From assembly GCA_947623455.1 (NCBI GenBank), contig OX392533.1, positions 35,880,729 through 35,944,728 on the forward strand: 64,000 nucleotides of DNA. The letters run 5' to 3'. The translations under genes were made by a program, and so were the position numbers. This stretch comes from Mimachlamys varia (Eukaryota > Mollusca > Bivalvia > Pectinida > Pectinidae). Position 1 is the first letter of the stretch, and every line of letters starts with the position of its first letter. Below are positions 25,601 to 37,600 of this stretch, piece after piece. The notes below the pieces were generated by a model that did not search any database, was not told the origin of the DNA, and saw only the letters and a program-made list of their open reading frames with translations.

Positions 25601-28600
25601 AGGCTTAATCATCATGAGATGAAGTTGTGTTTTCCTGAATAACAGTTTGTTTCTACTATATTTACTTGAGTTATGGCCCTTTGGCTATAAGCTATAATAT
25701 TCAACATATACTACGGGTTTTGTTGAGTTCTTTCAACTTTTCGCTTAACAGCATCGCAATTGCAACATTATGCATTTATATATAGAAAATGCATTTCTAT
25801 TGTAAATTGTTGTTTATCCGGAGTTTTTCTCATACAATTTTCAATGGATATCTTCAAAACTTGCTAGGTTTAGTCATTATGACATGAAATTGTGTTTTCC
25901 TGAATGACTGTTTAATTTGACAATATTTACTAGAGTTATGGCCCTTTAGGACTTTGTATCTGATGTAGTTTTTCGAATATTATATAGAAAGTGTCAGAAC
26001 TTTCTTTGTGTTTCCATACCATTATACTTCCGATAGGGTACGGCGGGCGTATCATGCCTCCGCTTGCGGTGCTCTTGTTGACAAATGTAACATGATTTAA
26101 AGAGGAATGCACTGTATTCAACTCTTTTAATTAAGAGATTTCAAATGTTTCTCCAGGGGTAAATGAGTATTGAAGATGCATGATTCAGGCTTAACCGGTT
26201 ACAAATTGTTGATTTTGAGACCTGGGGTCATGAAGTTTCGGACCTCAGTTATTCAAGATTACTGCATGATACTACAACAAATATATCTTGTTTCAATAGT
26301 GAAGGCTCTTTGGCCTATCACTTTTATATACATTTTCTTCCTCATATCTCATGATGTGTTTGCATCCAATTTCCCTCTGTCAGGATACTGACCCTCATAC
26401 TCACTGCCATCTCATATGATTTATAGATTGCAAACGGCAGCTTGATGACATTCATTGAATTATTTATTACATGTGCTAACTTATTAATTGATAAAAATCT
26501 TTTTCATTTTAACAATTGTGTGCCAAAAATAGCAATATAACTTCCACTACCTTTATATGCTGCAGTTATAGGGCCCTGCCCTTTTTCTAAGCTCTTATTT
26601 CTTTGAATCGGACACCACAGTCATATTTTACAATGACAACATTGCTTTTCAGCTTTTTTAAAGGACAGTTATTCTCCTGGAAAATATGTTATTTTTACAA
26701 AAAAAGGCATTATACTACCACAATCTATAGTCAATTTAGTTTTTTTTTGTCTCAAGTGTGGGGCAATATTAGTTTTAATGGATTGATCAGAAAACATTGG
26801 TATTGAATATAATGGTCCTAGCTCTTATAAAAAAAAAAATTAAAAAAATTTGCTTTAAAGGCCCAATATACGTAACTTCAGGGAAATTTTCGTGATTCTG
26901 AAAAATTATGAAAAAAAAATCCAGTTGATAACCATGCAAAAATAAGCCTAAAACAAAGTAAACCTGAGCGGTAACTAACAAGAAACTCTTGACAAAAAAA
27001 TCCAAAGAATTGCAAATAATTCAGGTGGGGCCCACTTCAACAACAAACCGAAGGTAGAAGACGGTTCGAAATGGACGCGTGTTTACAAATAGCGTGTTTC
27101 AAATGCTGTTGTACCGGTAACCGCGAAAGAATTCATCTTGAATATTGCTGATATCAGTTAATCTTAACTAAATCTATAAATATAATAAGTTATTAGGCTT
27201 GATTTTCGCTTCAAGTTTTGCCATAGTTACGTATATTGGGCCTTTAAAATGAAAAAGGTCACAACTCTTCATCAACATTTTAATTTGGTATTATAATGAT
27301 TCAAATATTCTTATCACCATAAATATCAGAGCCAATGAAATATCAAGTTATTTTGTACAATCTTGGTATGACAGATCCAATTGAAATGTCTTTGTTAATG
27401 AAAACCTTGTTACACAGGGATAATACAGGCGTCAGGTGATAAATAGAAACTCGGAAAATGAATAAAATAATTTTTGACCAACCAAACACGAACCATCACT
27501 ACAGTGCAGGCGCCATTGAAGAAAGAGGAAGTATGTACGCTGTGCGTTTTGGCGTGCATGTGCGGGGTACGTCAGGGTATGAGGGCGGGATTATTTTAAT
27601 CTTTTGTTTTGGGGCTACAAAGATGGGTGTAAGTCTTGATTATTGCATACTAAAGTAGATGACAAATAAGATATGTGAGTTGAATTATGTTGATTACTCT
27701 GGTTTGACTAAAAACTTTTAGGGAAACATAAAAAATCAATCAACATATGTTTTAATCCCCGTTATAATCCATTTGTCATATACTGTAGGATTGTATTTTG
27801 TTTTTTGTTTCAGTGTAACAAAGTCCATAGGAGACAAGGTGTTTGAGTTAATCATCAGTGGAAGTAATGGAGATCGGGTGCGAGTCTGGTCCCAGGTACT
27901 GGATGCCTTTGATGGGACCTATATCGGCCGATTTAGACTTTCCAGCTCTCACAAAGATTTGAGCATCGGTATCAAATACAAGGGTCAACATGTAGCAGAT
28001 TCACCATATCAACTTAAAGGTAATGTCTTAAACCCGCCTATCTAGCTTTATCAGGTAAAAGATGTGTAGCTATATATATAGAAGTTACCATAGTCGGAAA
28101 GCTGTCTGTCCTTACAGAATAAAGACCAACTGTTCAGTGTATACAGGACTCACACAACTAAATAATTTACTATGTGTTATTACTAATCTTTCGAGCTAAT
28201 AACTTTAAAATATTTGAAATTCAACACTTGTGACATCTGCCTGGATTAACAGATACATACATGCAAAGACTTCAAATGGCATTTTATCAGAAGTTTCGTG
28301 GCATTTTAGCTCGCTACAGGCGTCTGTTAAGAACATTAACATTAAAATATATCTTATTATCTAGAAATTATGTAACTGGAAGACCGAGTTTAATTCGTAG
28401 TACATTTGTATCAGACCCGGCCAGGCTTCAAACTAAGCAATATGAGTCTACCTACCTCGCAAAATCGGATAATGAGGTTTGACTGATTTGTGCTTGAATT
28501 GTGCATAGAAGAATAAACATATACAGATGTGTTATGTAATTATGATAAAAAAAATATTAAAGGAGATAACTCTAACACAGGTCTTCAGTAAAATGTACCT

Positions 28601-31600
28601 GATTACTTGTGACCCTAAACACCTATATTGACAGGTATGGTATACCATGAAGACTGCTATTGCCCAGTGGCCAATGTGGACAAATGGTTGAAGGCCATGG
28701 GGTGCAGAAAATCCTACCCTCAGATAAAAGAAGATTTTATACCCTTTCGCAAAATCGACCCGGAGAAAGTAGCGAAGGAGGCCATTTCAAAGTTCAGTCA
28801 AGCTGGAATGCACAGTCTCAGTCGCTACAGGATCATAGATAATAAGGTTACCACCCTTTGTTTGTTATTTGGTTCCTCTTTAGCACTATATCAGTTACCC
28901 ATATACATGCAAAAGAGGAATTCCCCCTTTGAGATAATTTTGCTGTAATGTTAAAGGCCCAATATACATAACTGTCGGCAAAACTTGAAGCGAAAATCAA
29001 GCCTTATAACATTATATTATATTTATAGATTTAGTTAAGATTCACTGATATTAGCAATATTCAAGATGAATTCCTATGTGGTTACCGGTACAGCAGCAGT
29101 TGAATCTCGGTATTTGTAAGCCTATGTGGTTACCGGTACAGCAGCAGTTGAAACTAGGTATTTGTAAACTTGCCTGTATTTCGAACCATCTTCTACCTTC
29201 GGTTTGTTGTTGAAATGGGCCCCACCTGCATTATTTAACAATGAGCTTTAATAATGCCATGGCGCAGTGTCCATCTGTCAACATTTGCTTCAAATCGCTA
29301 CTAGTCAAAAAGTCCTGATTGGATTTGGCCCAAATTTGGTCAGAAACATTGTTTGGGGAAGGGAACAGATTTTGCATAAATGGTGACTCTGACCCCCAAG
29401 TCGCTAAAGGGGCGGGGCCCATTAGGGAAAATAGAGGTAAGTCCTTTAAATCTCTTCTTGTCAAAAAGTTATGAATGGATTTGCCTAAATTTGGTCAGAA
29501 ACATCATTGGGGGAAGGGGAACAGATTTTGCATAAATGGTGACTCTGACCCCTAAGGGGCCATTTTGGTAGAGATTAATTCCAGGTGAGCAATACAGGCC
29601 CATTGGGCCTCTTGTTTTGTTAAGAGTTTCTTATTTAAGTTACCGCTCAGGTCTACTTCGTTTTAGGCTTTTTTTTGCGTGGTTATCAACTTGGGTTTTT
29701 TTCATAATTTTTCAGAATCCCGAAAAATTTCCTGAAGTTACGTATATTGGGCCTTTCATTCTTCAAATTCCCATATTAAAACTTCTTAAGTTATGGGTTT
29801 TCCTCCTTTTTAACAGTTGACTGTTTTCATCTCTGTGTACTGTTGGCATTCATTCTTATAGCAAGTGCTATCTGGTAGATGTTATCAGTTTGATAGTGAC
29901 TTGGTTGCCAAGATATGTAATATGTTATTAAAAATTAAAAAAAGTTGGCCCTGCATGTCTGTTTAAAAAATAAATCAATTTTTTTTGGAACTCCAATAAT
30001 AAAACAAAAAGTGCAGTGACCTCTGTTTGTCTTTTGATTTTATCAAAATATTTTGATTTAAATAATCATCTGACAGAACATTTCAAAATTTTAATTATTC
30101 CTTCTCATTCTTTTCCAAAATTTAAAAAAGTGTATTTATGTATTTATTATGAAAACTCTAGAGGAGTTATTTTCCTGCCAAATTTTAAAACCCTTATATC
30201 TTTGAGATAAGCTAAATGACCTATCAATAATCTAGCCCACTGCTTTCAATAAGAATAAATTACACAAATCCTCATGAGCCAGCTTCCTTAAAAATGAATT
30301 ATTTAGTAGTCTGGTTCTTGGTTTGAGTCTAGAATCTGTTGCATTAAATGGTTAAAGCCTCCCACCAGGTACCAAGAGGAAAGTTTTGCATTATGTCTGC
30401 CATTGAAACTTTATACTTGGGTTATATGTTCATCTTGGTGAGGCAGTTTATCATTGTATCAAAAGAAGGTCACTCTGACCTACATTTTAGTTATATGTTC
30501 ATCTTGGTGAGGCAGTTTATCGTTGTATCAAAAGAAGGTCACTCTGACCATACATTTTGACCTTTGACCTATATCAAAGAATACATTTGTTTAGGCTCTA
30601 TCTCCTGGTCATGTATACACTTCAACTTTATACTTAATGCTGTTCTCCAACACCAACACCTGGCAAGTCTAAGCTTAAAGGCCCAATTTACCTGTATGTA
30701 ACTTCAGGGAATTTTTTGTGATTCTGAAAAATTCTGAAATAAAAAATCCAATCGATATCCATGCAAAAGTAAGGCTAAAATGACGGTAACTCACGACAAG
30801 TGGAACTCAGTGGACCACTGCAACAACAAACCAAAGTTAGAAGACAGTTTGAAATGGATACATGTTTACAAATACCGAATTTCAACTGCTACTGTTCCGA
30901 TACTTGCGTAAGAATTCATCTTGAATATTGCTGATATCAGTTAATCTTAACTAAATCTATAAATATAATAACATATTACGGGGTAGGCTTGATTTTCGCT
31001 TAAAAACCCAGATAATTCCAAAGTGTCAACAAAACCATTATCAGAATTCAAAATCGATTGAACCAGGGGCCAAATATAAATAAAGGAAAGTTTGCATGGT
31101 GACCCTTGAAAATGTAAGAGAATAAGACCAGGTCTTCCGGAAAAGGTAAGCTTCTGCTTCATCAATTATACCTGGCATGTAAATCTTGGTCACATGAAAC
31201 TTGTAGTCCTCAAAGTGAGAACCGAGTCATCATTCTCAATCACAACAAACAAGCACATTTGTGAGCATACTCAAAAACTTCCATCTTCATATCACACAAG
31301 GTATTTCTCAATGAGACCAATCATGGGCAGATTGGTTGAGTGGTTAACACTCCAGCCTTTCATGCAGGCGGCCAGGGTTCAATCACAGTAATTGTCATAT
31401 GCATGGAACATTCAGAAAAAGTGTTTTTCTCCTGCCCACACAACTCCAACAACCCAGGTGGCACTCTAAAAGATCCCGTTGGAAACACAGTCCCACTACA
31501 AACAGAACACAATTCATCTCCAGCACACACACATATATGCACACACATGGAGATATTAGCCAGGTGGTATAGGACAAGTAGTTAGCGCCTGATAAGGCAG

Positions 31601-34600
31601 CTCCTGCGAACTCCTCAGAATTGTATATGATAGAACTGTATGTGTTAATTGTATGAGAATTGTATTTCTATGTACTGTTAAAGCGCTTTAGAGTGGCTTA
31701 TTTTAAGTAGATAGGACACTATATCAAATGTTGTATATTATTAAGATTCCACCCATAAAACTTGCTTAAAGTAAAACTTAATTAAACAAACAAATATCAG
31801 AAATGAATTATAAATACATGCTACAGTAAAATATTGTAATGTCGACAGATCTACAGGAAGACTTATGGAGAGCATGTAGGATTCAAGATGTTCAGCGATG
31901 CCATCCTATGTTCCATTACAAGGAAGGTACGTATGCAGTGGTTGGTCACTTGGTGTTCAAATTTTAGACATTTAATCCTTTAACCTCATGACCATGTGTA
32001 AGAAAATACATGCACTCGAAAATCAATAATCTGTCGATCAGATGTTCTAGAGGGAAACATTACACATTTATAGCATTTACTGTAGGGAAGCCCGATCATA
32101 TGTTTGCGTCCACCTTTCAGTTAAATGGTGATTCGTAGGATTTTCTAGAGATACTCAGAAACAGGGAATTATGATTGGGGGAACTTGAACATATGAGTGC
32201 AGTATGTTTTCTTTCAATTCCATGTGTGTAAAATAAAGCTGTCCAGGGTAAGAAAGTGTTGTCGGAAACATCTTACACCCTATTTCACATGGTGTAATGT
32301 CGCAATGGCACAAGAGAAAAATAGGTATTTTTATACCCCCACTTACGTAAGGAGGATCACAATGTAGTCGTCTCTTTGTTCATGCATCTGTCTGTCTGTC
32401 CATCCAGACATAGCTTGAAAAAAAACCTGGACAGATCTAGTTCATATTCACACCATAGCATCACACGATGAATTATTACACCTGATACGATTTTGGTGGT
32501 CATCGATCAACGTTAAAGGTTAAAGGTCAAAGGTCACCTTTGACCACTTTGTGGGGTTGGGCTCACTTTGTTCTGGTTACTGTAAACCAACTTATTTTCA
32601 CATGCGATTATTTTTTGTAATTCACGGTTGATTATAATTGGCAAAAATTAATCGCCGCGAAATAGTTTCAATCAGAAGCAATTTGCCATTTGTTGGAATA
32701 TGTTGGTTTACAGTATTAAACTATTTTAGGTAGCCGGTCATAACGTGTTTTCAAGGTTTCCGAGCTTATTCTGGTTGTAACACCTTTCATAACTGGGGGT
32801 GTAGGATAAAGAAATTTCACCATTGGCATTTTTAAATTTGGCAAAAACCTAGACAATGCCTGGAACTTCACCAACTTTGAAAACCTCTGGGGTGGAATTT
32901 CCGTTTTATACATCCCTTGTCACGAAAGAGTGTTAAATTATTGCTCTATCATGTCACAGATCAGTTAATCATCCAACAGGCCCACTGTTATGAAGATGAG
33001 GCCTGAACATTCACCTGTACCATTCAATCCTGCATTAGCTCATCTATGATTCACATATAGTCATCGATATATCGTTCTCACTTGTACAATTATTGAGTAT
33101 TGTATAGAAATAGCATAGAAATGTGCATGAAGTGTCTTGTACATAAATCAGGGTCTAAATTATACCCCAATTGATGTATCAGAGTAGGGATCCTAAATTG
33201 TTACCATGAGTCATGGAGAAATGATCATGAGACATCATATTTTTTATCCACATATAAGAACAAACCTATAGGCCGCTGTTAAGTCTATTGATACCACACA
33301 TGTTAGACAGACTCCTGAAATAGCTAATTTTATTGTCTGAATGAGCCCATCCTCTCATATGCATAATCAATTCCTATCTGCAGCATCCATTTAAATCTAG
33401 AATATGTGGAGTCGTGTCTTATTTATGAATTCATAGAAAAAAAAATTAATGATACAATAGTTAATTTAGTTTGGGAGTAACAGATGTTGTGTTTATCAAC
33501 ACTAAAATCAATATCACAGTCTGGCTAAGTGTTCAATACTTCTATCAATAAGAATCGATTTTATTGTAGTGAGCATCTCATGATATTTACCAGTAACAAA
33601 AATAGAAATAAAAATTATAAATGTCCTTTTACGTTATTTAAGGAAATTCATAGTTTCAAATTAATGAAACTGTTCTAAAAGCATTTGAATTAAATAAAAA
33701 TGTTCTAAATATTGTCAAAATCAACCTTAAATGTGAGAAAATAATTAAACCGTAGTTGCAAATTAATTTTGGAGGTTTTTCATTGGTGTTCTAAATAAAA
33801 GTGTATATTTAATAATAAAGATAATAATTTTTTGTCGCTTTTTTTTGCCAGAAAAGGCAACTATATTTGGATCTCTTTGACAGTGTTGTTGATTTTCTTC
33901 CAAAAAAATTTTTCGATGGGATAACATGAGTTCCCTTGTGCCTATCAAACCCAAACTAATTCACACAATGCTTCCTTACGAAAAGTCCTTGTTTGGGATT
34001 GCTCTTCAGGTCTGAAGGTCAAAGATTAATGTCACTGTTACTATAAATAGAAGTTAAGTTCAAACAAAGGTTCTCTATGGTTCTTGTTTATGGGAAAAAC
34101 ATTTCTTAATTCAAAAGTGTTCTTTGTTTCAAAGAGGACACATTCACTTCCGTGGAATTTTAACTCTTCTGAATACTGCCATACATGTATTAGATTACAG
34201 AGTGTTAAGCATTTGTAAGATGACTAGGGGTATCCAGGTTACAAATCGTAAATAAAAAGTCCCTTAACTCAGTCTGTGACATTAACACTAGTCTGGCCAT
34301 GCAAGCAAAATCCAGTATTTATGATAACAAATGTATTGAAATTCAAGGACTTTCCACTAGTCCGAACCAAAATTTACAAGTCATGGGCATATGACTAGTG
34401 GCTAAAGTCGCAGACTGTAAACTCCCATTATTTTTCAAATGATGCAAGATTTTAGGCTTTACTTTACTAGAAATGACTCTAAAAGTCTGTGAGAAAGTTT
34501 TCGATTTCATGATGAAAATGCCTATAAAAAATGTGGACAAAAGTCACGTTAAGGCTATGTACATGTATGGTACATTTTACATGTAATTGATGATATGATT

Positions 34601-37600
34601 ATCTCCCTTTTTCACCACTTTACTGGAGGTAAGTTTGATGGAAAGCAAAGACCATTACCGGTATTATTGTGGCTGCCACTATATATGTATGTCTTTTTTC
34701 GTCTTTAATCTTTAAATAATGTATTAAAATGCGGTATTATACAGGTACATTTACCAAATATGGAGTTCTTTGTGAACTTGGGGGACTGGCCTCTGGTGAA
34801 AAAGAAAGTGAACGACTTGCCCATCCCAATATTGTCCTGGTGTGGATCTTCAGACTCCCACGACATTGTCCTTCCCACCTATGACATCACTGAAGCCACC
34901 TTGGAAATGATGTCAAGGTCAGTTTATTTGCAGGGTTATGATAACATTTCTGCTTTTAATAGAAGTGCAATACAAAACTAAAAGGAGAAATTATTATAAT
35001 ATCTTGTGTGCAAGTTAGACAAGCTATATAGGGTACAGTTAATTGACTTCAGTAATGTACTTGAAGAAGCAATTAAGTTAGATAACAATTCATCACCTCG
35101 TTGTACAGGCAAACAGTACAAATAGGTCAGTCATTCATCAGGGATCAGTCACTTGACAAAGTGACATATTGAAATTTATTTTGAAAATTTAATTACTCAG
35201 TATATTTCAGCTCACCTGGTCAGAAGAACTAATATGAGCTTATGTCATACCATTGCGTCCGTCGTCCGTCAACAATTGACTTCTTCTTATTAACCACTGA
35301 TCGGAATATAACTAAATTTGGTAGGAAGTATCCCTATGTGGCTGGGATTCAATTTTATACAAATGATAGGGTTGACGCCCCAGGGGCCTGAGGCTGCCAG
35401 GGCCAAAAGGGGTTCATTTGGCAAAACAGTGGATGCCACTTAATATCAACCCTGTTAAAATCACATTCCTCTTTATATCATGTTTTTCACATTCGCCATT
35501 TTCTCCCTTTATATAAGCTATGTAATTTTGCCCCCAACATGAACAACAATTGTTACCCATGTCTACCCTGTCCCATTCCGTTGCGTCCCATGTTAACTCT
35601 TTCCGTACCGTTGTCGTATACAGACGACAAAAAAACGTGACGTCTCCTCCCCGTTGTCGTATACAGACGACAAGTTACTTGACGTTACATACTTTTTGAT
35701 TAGCTGGGTACAGCAGCCGACAGATGAGTTGACGAATAACATTTTACACAAAATCGACTGCGTCAGTTTATTACAAACAATTTGATAGGCGTAAAGTACA
35801 CATTTTCCTGCAAAGTGACCCATTTAGATTGAATTTCCCACGAGATACTGCGAAGTGTCATCACCAATATAAACATCATGGCGGCAAATGCTTTAGCTAT
35901 GCATAGCGGTACCACATCTGACGAAAATATTGCTGCGAAAATAAAGCTATGTATGTCTTTTAACTAAAGAAGAACCGAAACAGAGCATTGGTTTACATTT
36001 ACCTGCATTATTTCGGCATAATATCCACTACGCAAACACAACAAAGAGACACCATTTTGGCCGAAACGTCTGGGGGTGAGCCTAGTAGTGACTGCCGGTA
36101 CGGAATCCGGACCGAAATCATGGTACGGAAAGAGTTAATGCAACCAACTAATCTGAATAACTACTGATGCGATTTTCATCAAACTTCGGATACATGATAA
36201 GCATGATGTTTTGTTGTGCACCTTGTTATTTTTTTCCGGATCAAGCAACCAAGATGGCAGCCACAGCCTCTGATTGGCAAAAAAAACATATTCTTTAATA
36301 ACTTTTCTTCTACTTCAAGGATTATGATGAAACTTTAGATATTGGCCGATTTAAATTAACTTTGGTATGTATATATGTTATTTAGCAATACGAAGGCAAT
36401 AGCAGTAGTTGTTTTATGAAAAAACAAAATGAGCAGCATTCAAGATGGCTGCCACAGCCTCTGATTGGCTGAAAACATATTCTGTATAAACTTTTCTTCT
36501 ACTCTACGGATTATGATGAAACTTGGTGGGAGGGATGATAATGTGACGGCACTATTTATCAACAAAAAAATATGGCATTAGAATTTAAGATGGCTGCCAA
36601 ATAGAGGCTTCTGATTAGTCGAAATTAGTGAATATTGTCCGATTTAAATGAAATTTGGTATTTACAGTGTAGGTATATGTGATCTGGCAATAAAGAAGGC
36701 AATTGCAGTATTCATTTTGTGAAAACCTAACATTCCATGGCCTCTGATTGTGGAAATTAAAAAATTGTCCAAGTTTCATGAAATTTTGCAAAATTAATTT
36801 CATGTGGGGGCGGAGGCATTTATGTCTCACAGACATTCCTGGTTTTATTTGGGCCTCTTGTTCAATGAGAGTTTGACTTTGATTTAATCTTGTACATAAA
36901 ATACACTTGCAACTTCTAGCCACCTTGTTAAGATCAAATCATGACACACCTGTTAAGGTCATGTCAAGGTCAGTTGTACATCAAACAAGTTTAGAAGTAA
37001 TGTCAAGGCTGTTCATATATAGTGCACCTGTTAAGGTCATGTCAAGGTCAGTTGTACATCAAACAGGTGTAGAGGTAATGTCAAGGTTGTTCATATATAG
37101 TACACCTGTTAAGGTCATGTCAAGGTCAGTTGTACATCAAACAAGTTTAGAGGTAATGTCAAGGCTGTTCATATATAGTGCACCTGTTAAGGTCATGTCA
37201 AGGTCAGTTGTACATCAAACAGGTGTAGAGGTAATGTCAAGGTTGTTCATATATAGTACACCTGTTAAGGTCATGTCAAGGTCAGTTGTACACAGAACAA
37301 GTGTAGAGGTAATGTCAAGGCTGTTCATATAAAGTACATCTGTTAAGGTCATGTCAAGGTCAGTTGTACATCAAAGTGTAGAGGTAATGTCAAGGTTGTT
37401 CATATACATGTATAGTACACCTGTTAAGGATATGTCAAGGTAGGTTGTACACAGAACAAGTGTAGAGGTTATGTCAGATTGACTTTATGTAATACACTTA
37501 CAGAAAAATTAATTGTATTCAGGTTAGGTATATATATTTTTACTTCAGATGTTTTTCAAGGTTAGGTGTGTTTCTTCATTCTATGTGTTGTATTATCACC

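Larger units (their letters stand above)
20111..26116 (+). mobile_element. Mariner-type MITE 'M1', copy 2, split by two insertions
   Basis: Host sequence is 20111-20188, 23671-24019 and 26080-26116, together about 464 bp, co-linear with the intact 455-bp copy at 47702-48156. TACAGTG and CACTGTA ends are present. The two interruptions are Helentron-like elements E2 and E3. Confidence 0.85.
35209..36862 (+). mobile_element. Outer Helentron-like element E6 with nested insertions
   Basis: Starts AGCTCACCTGG and the CCGTCGTCCGTCAACAATTG block typical of the GCTCACC subfamily, although its 5' hairpin is decayed. The sequence ends in GGGCCTCTTGTT at 36851-36862. Between these lie a fragment of MITE M1, another element and a piggyBac-type MITE. 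That the final 12 bp belong to this element is inferred. Confidence 0.5.

Noticed and set aside
28660..28842. 60-residue plus-strand frame overlapping exon 3
   Set aside because: Alternative-frame shadow of POGLUT exon 3, which has homology, splice sites and phase continuity.
28847..28948. Extension of exon 3 to the stop at 28948
   Set aside because: A good donor at 28847 and the exact family match of exon 4 show the extension is intronic.
36907..37332. 141-residue plus-strand repeat frame ([12 protein letters not shown] units)
   Set aside because: By-product of the 78-bp tandem repeat; no start context, domain or splice link.
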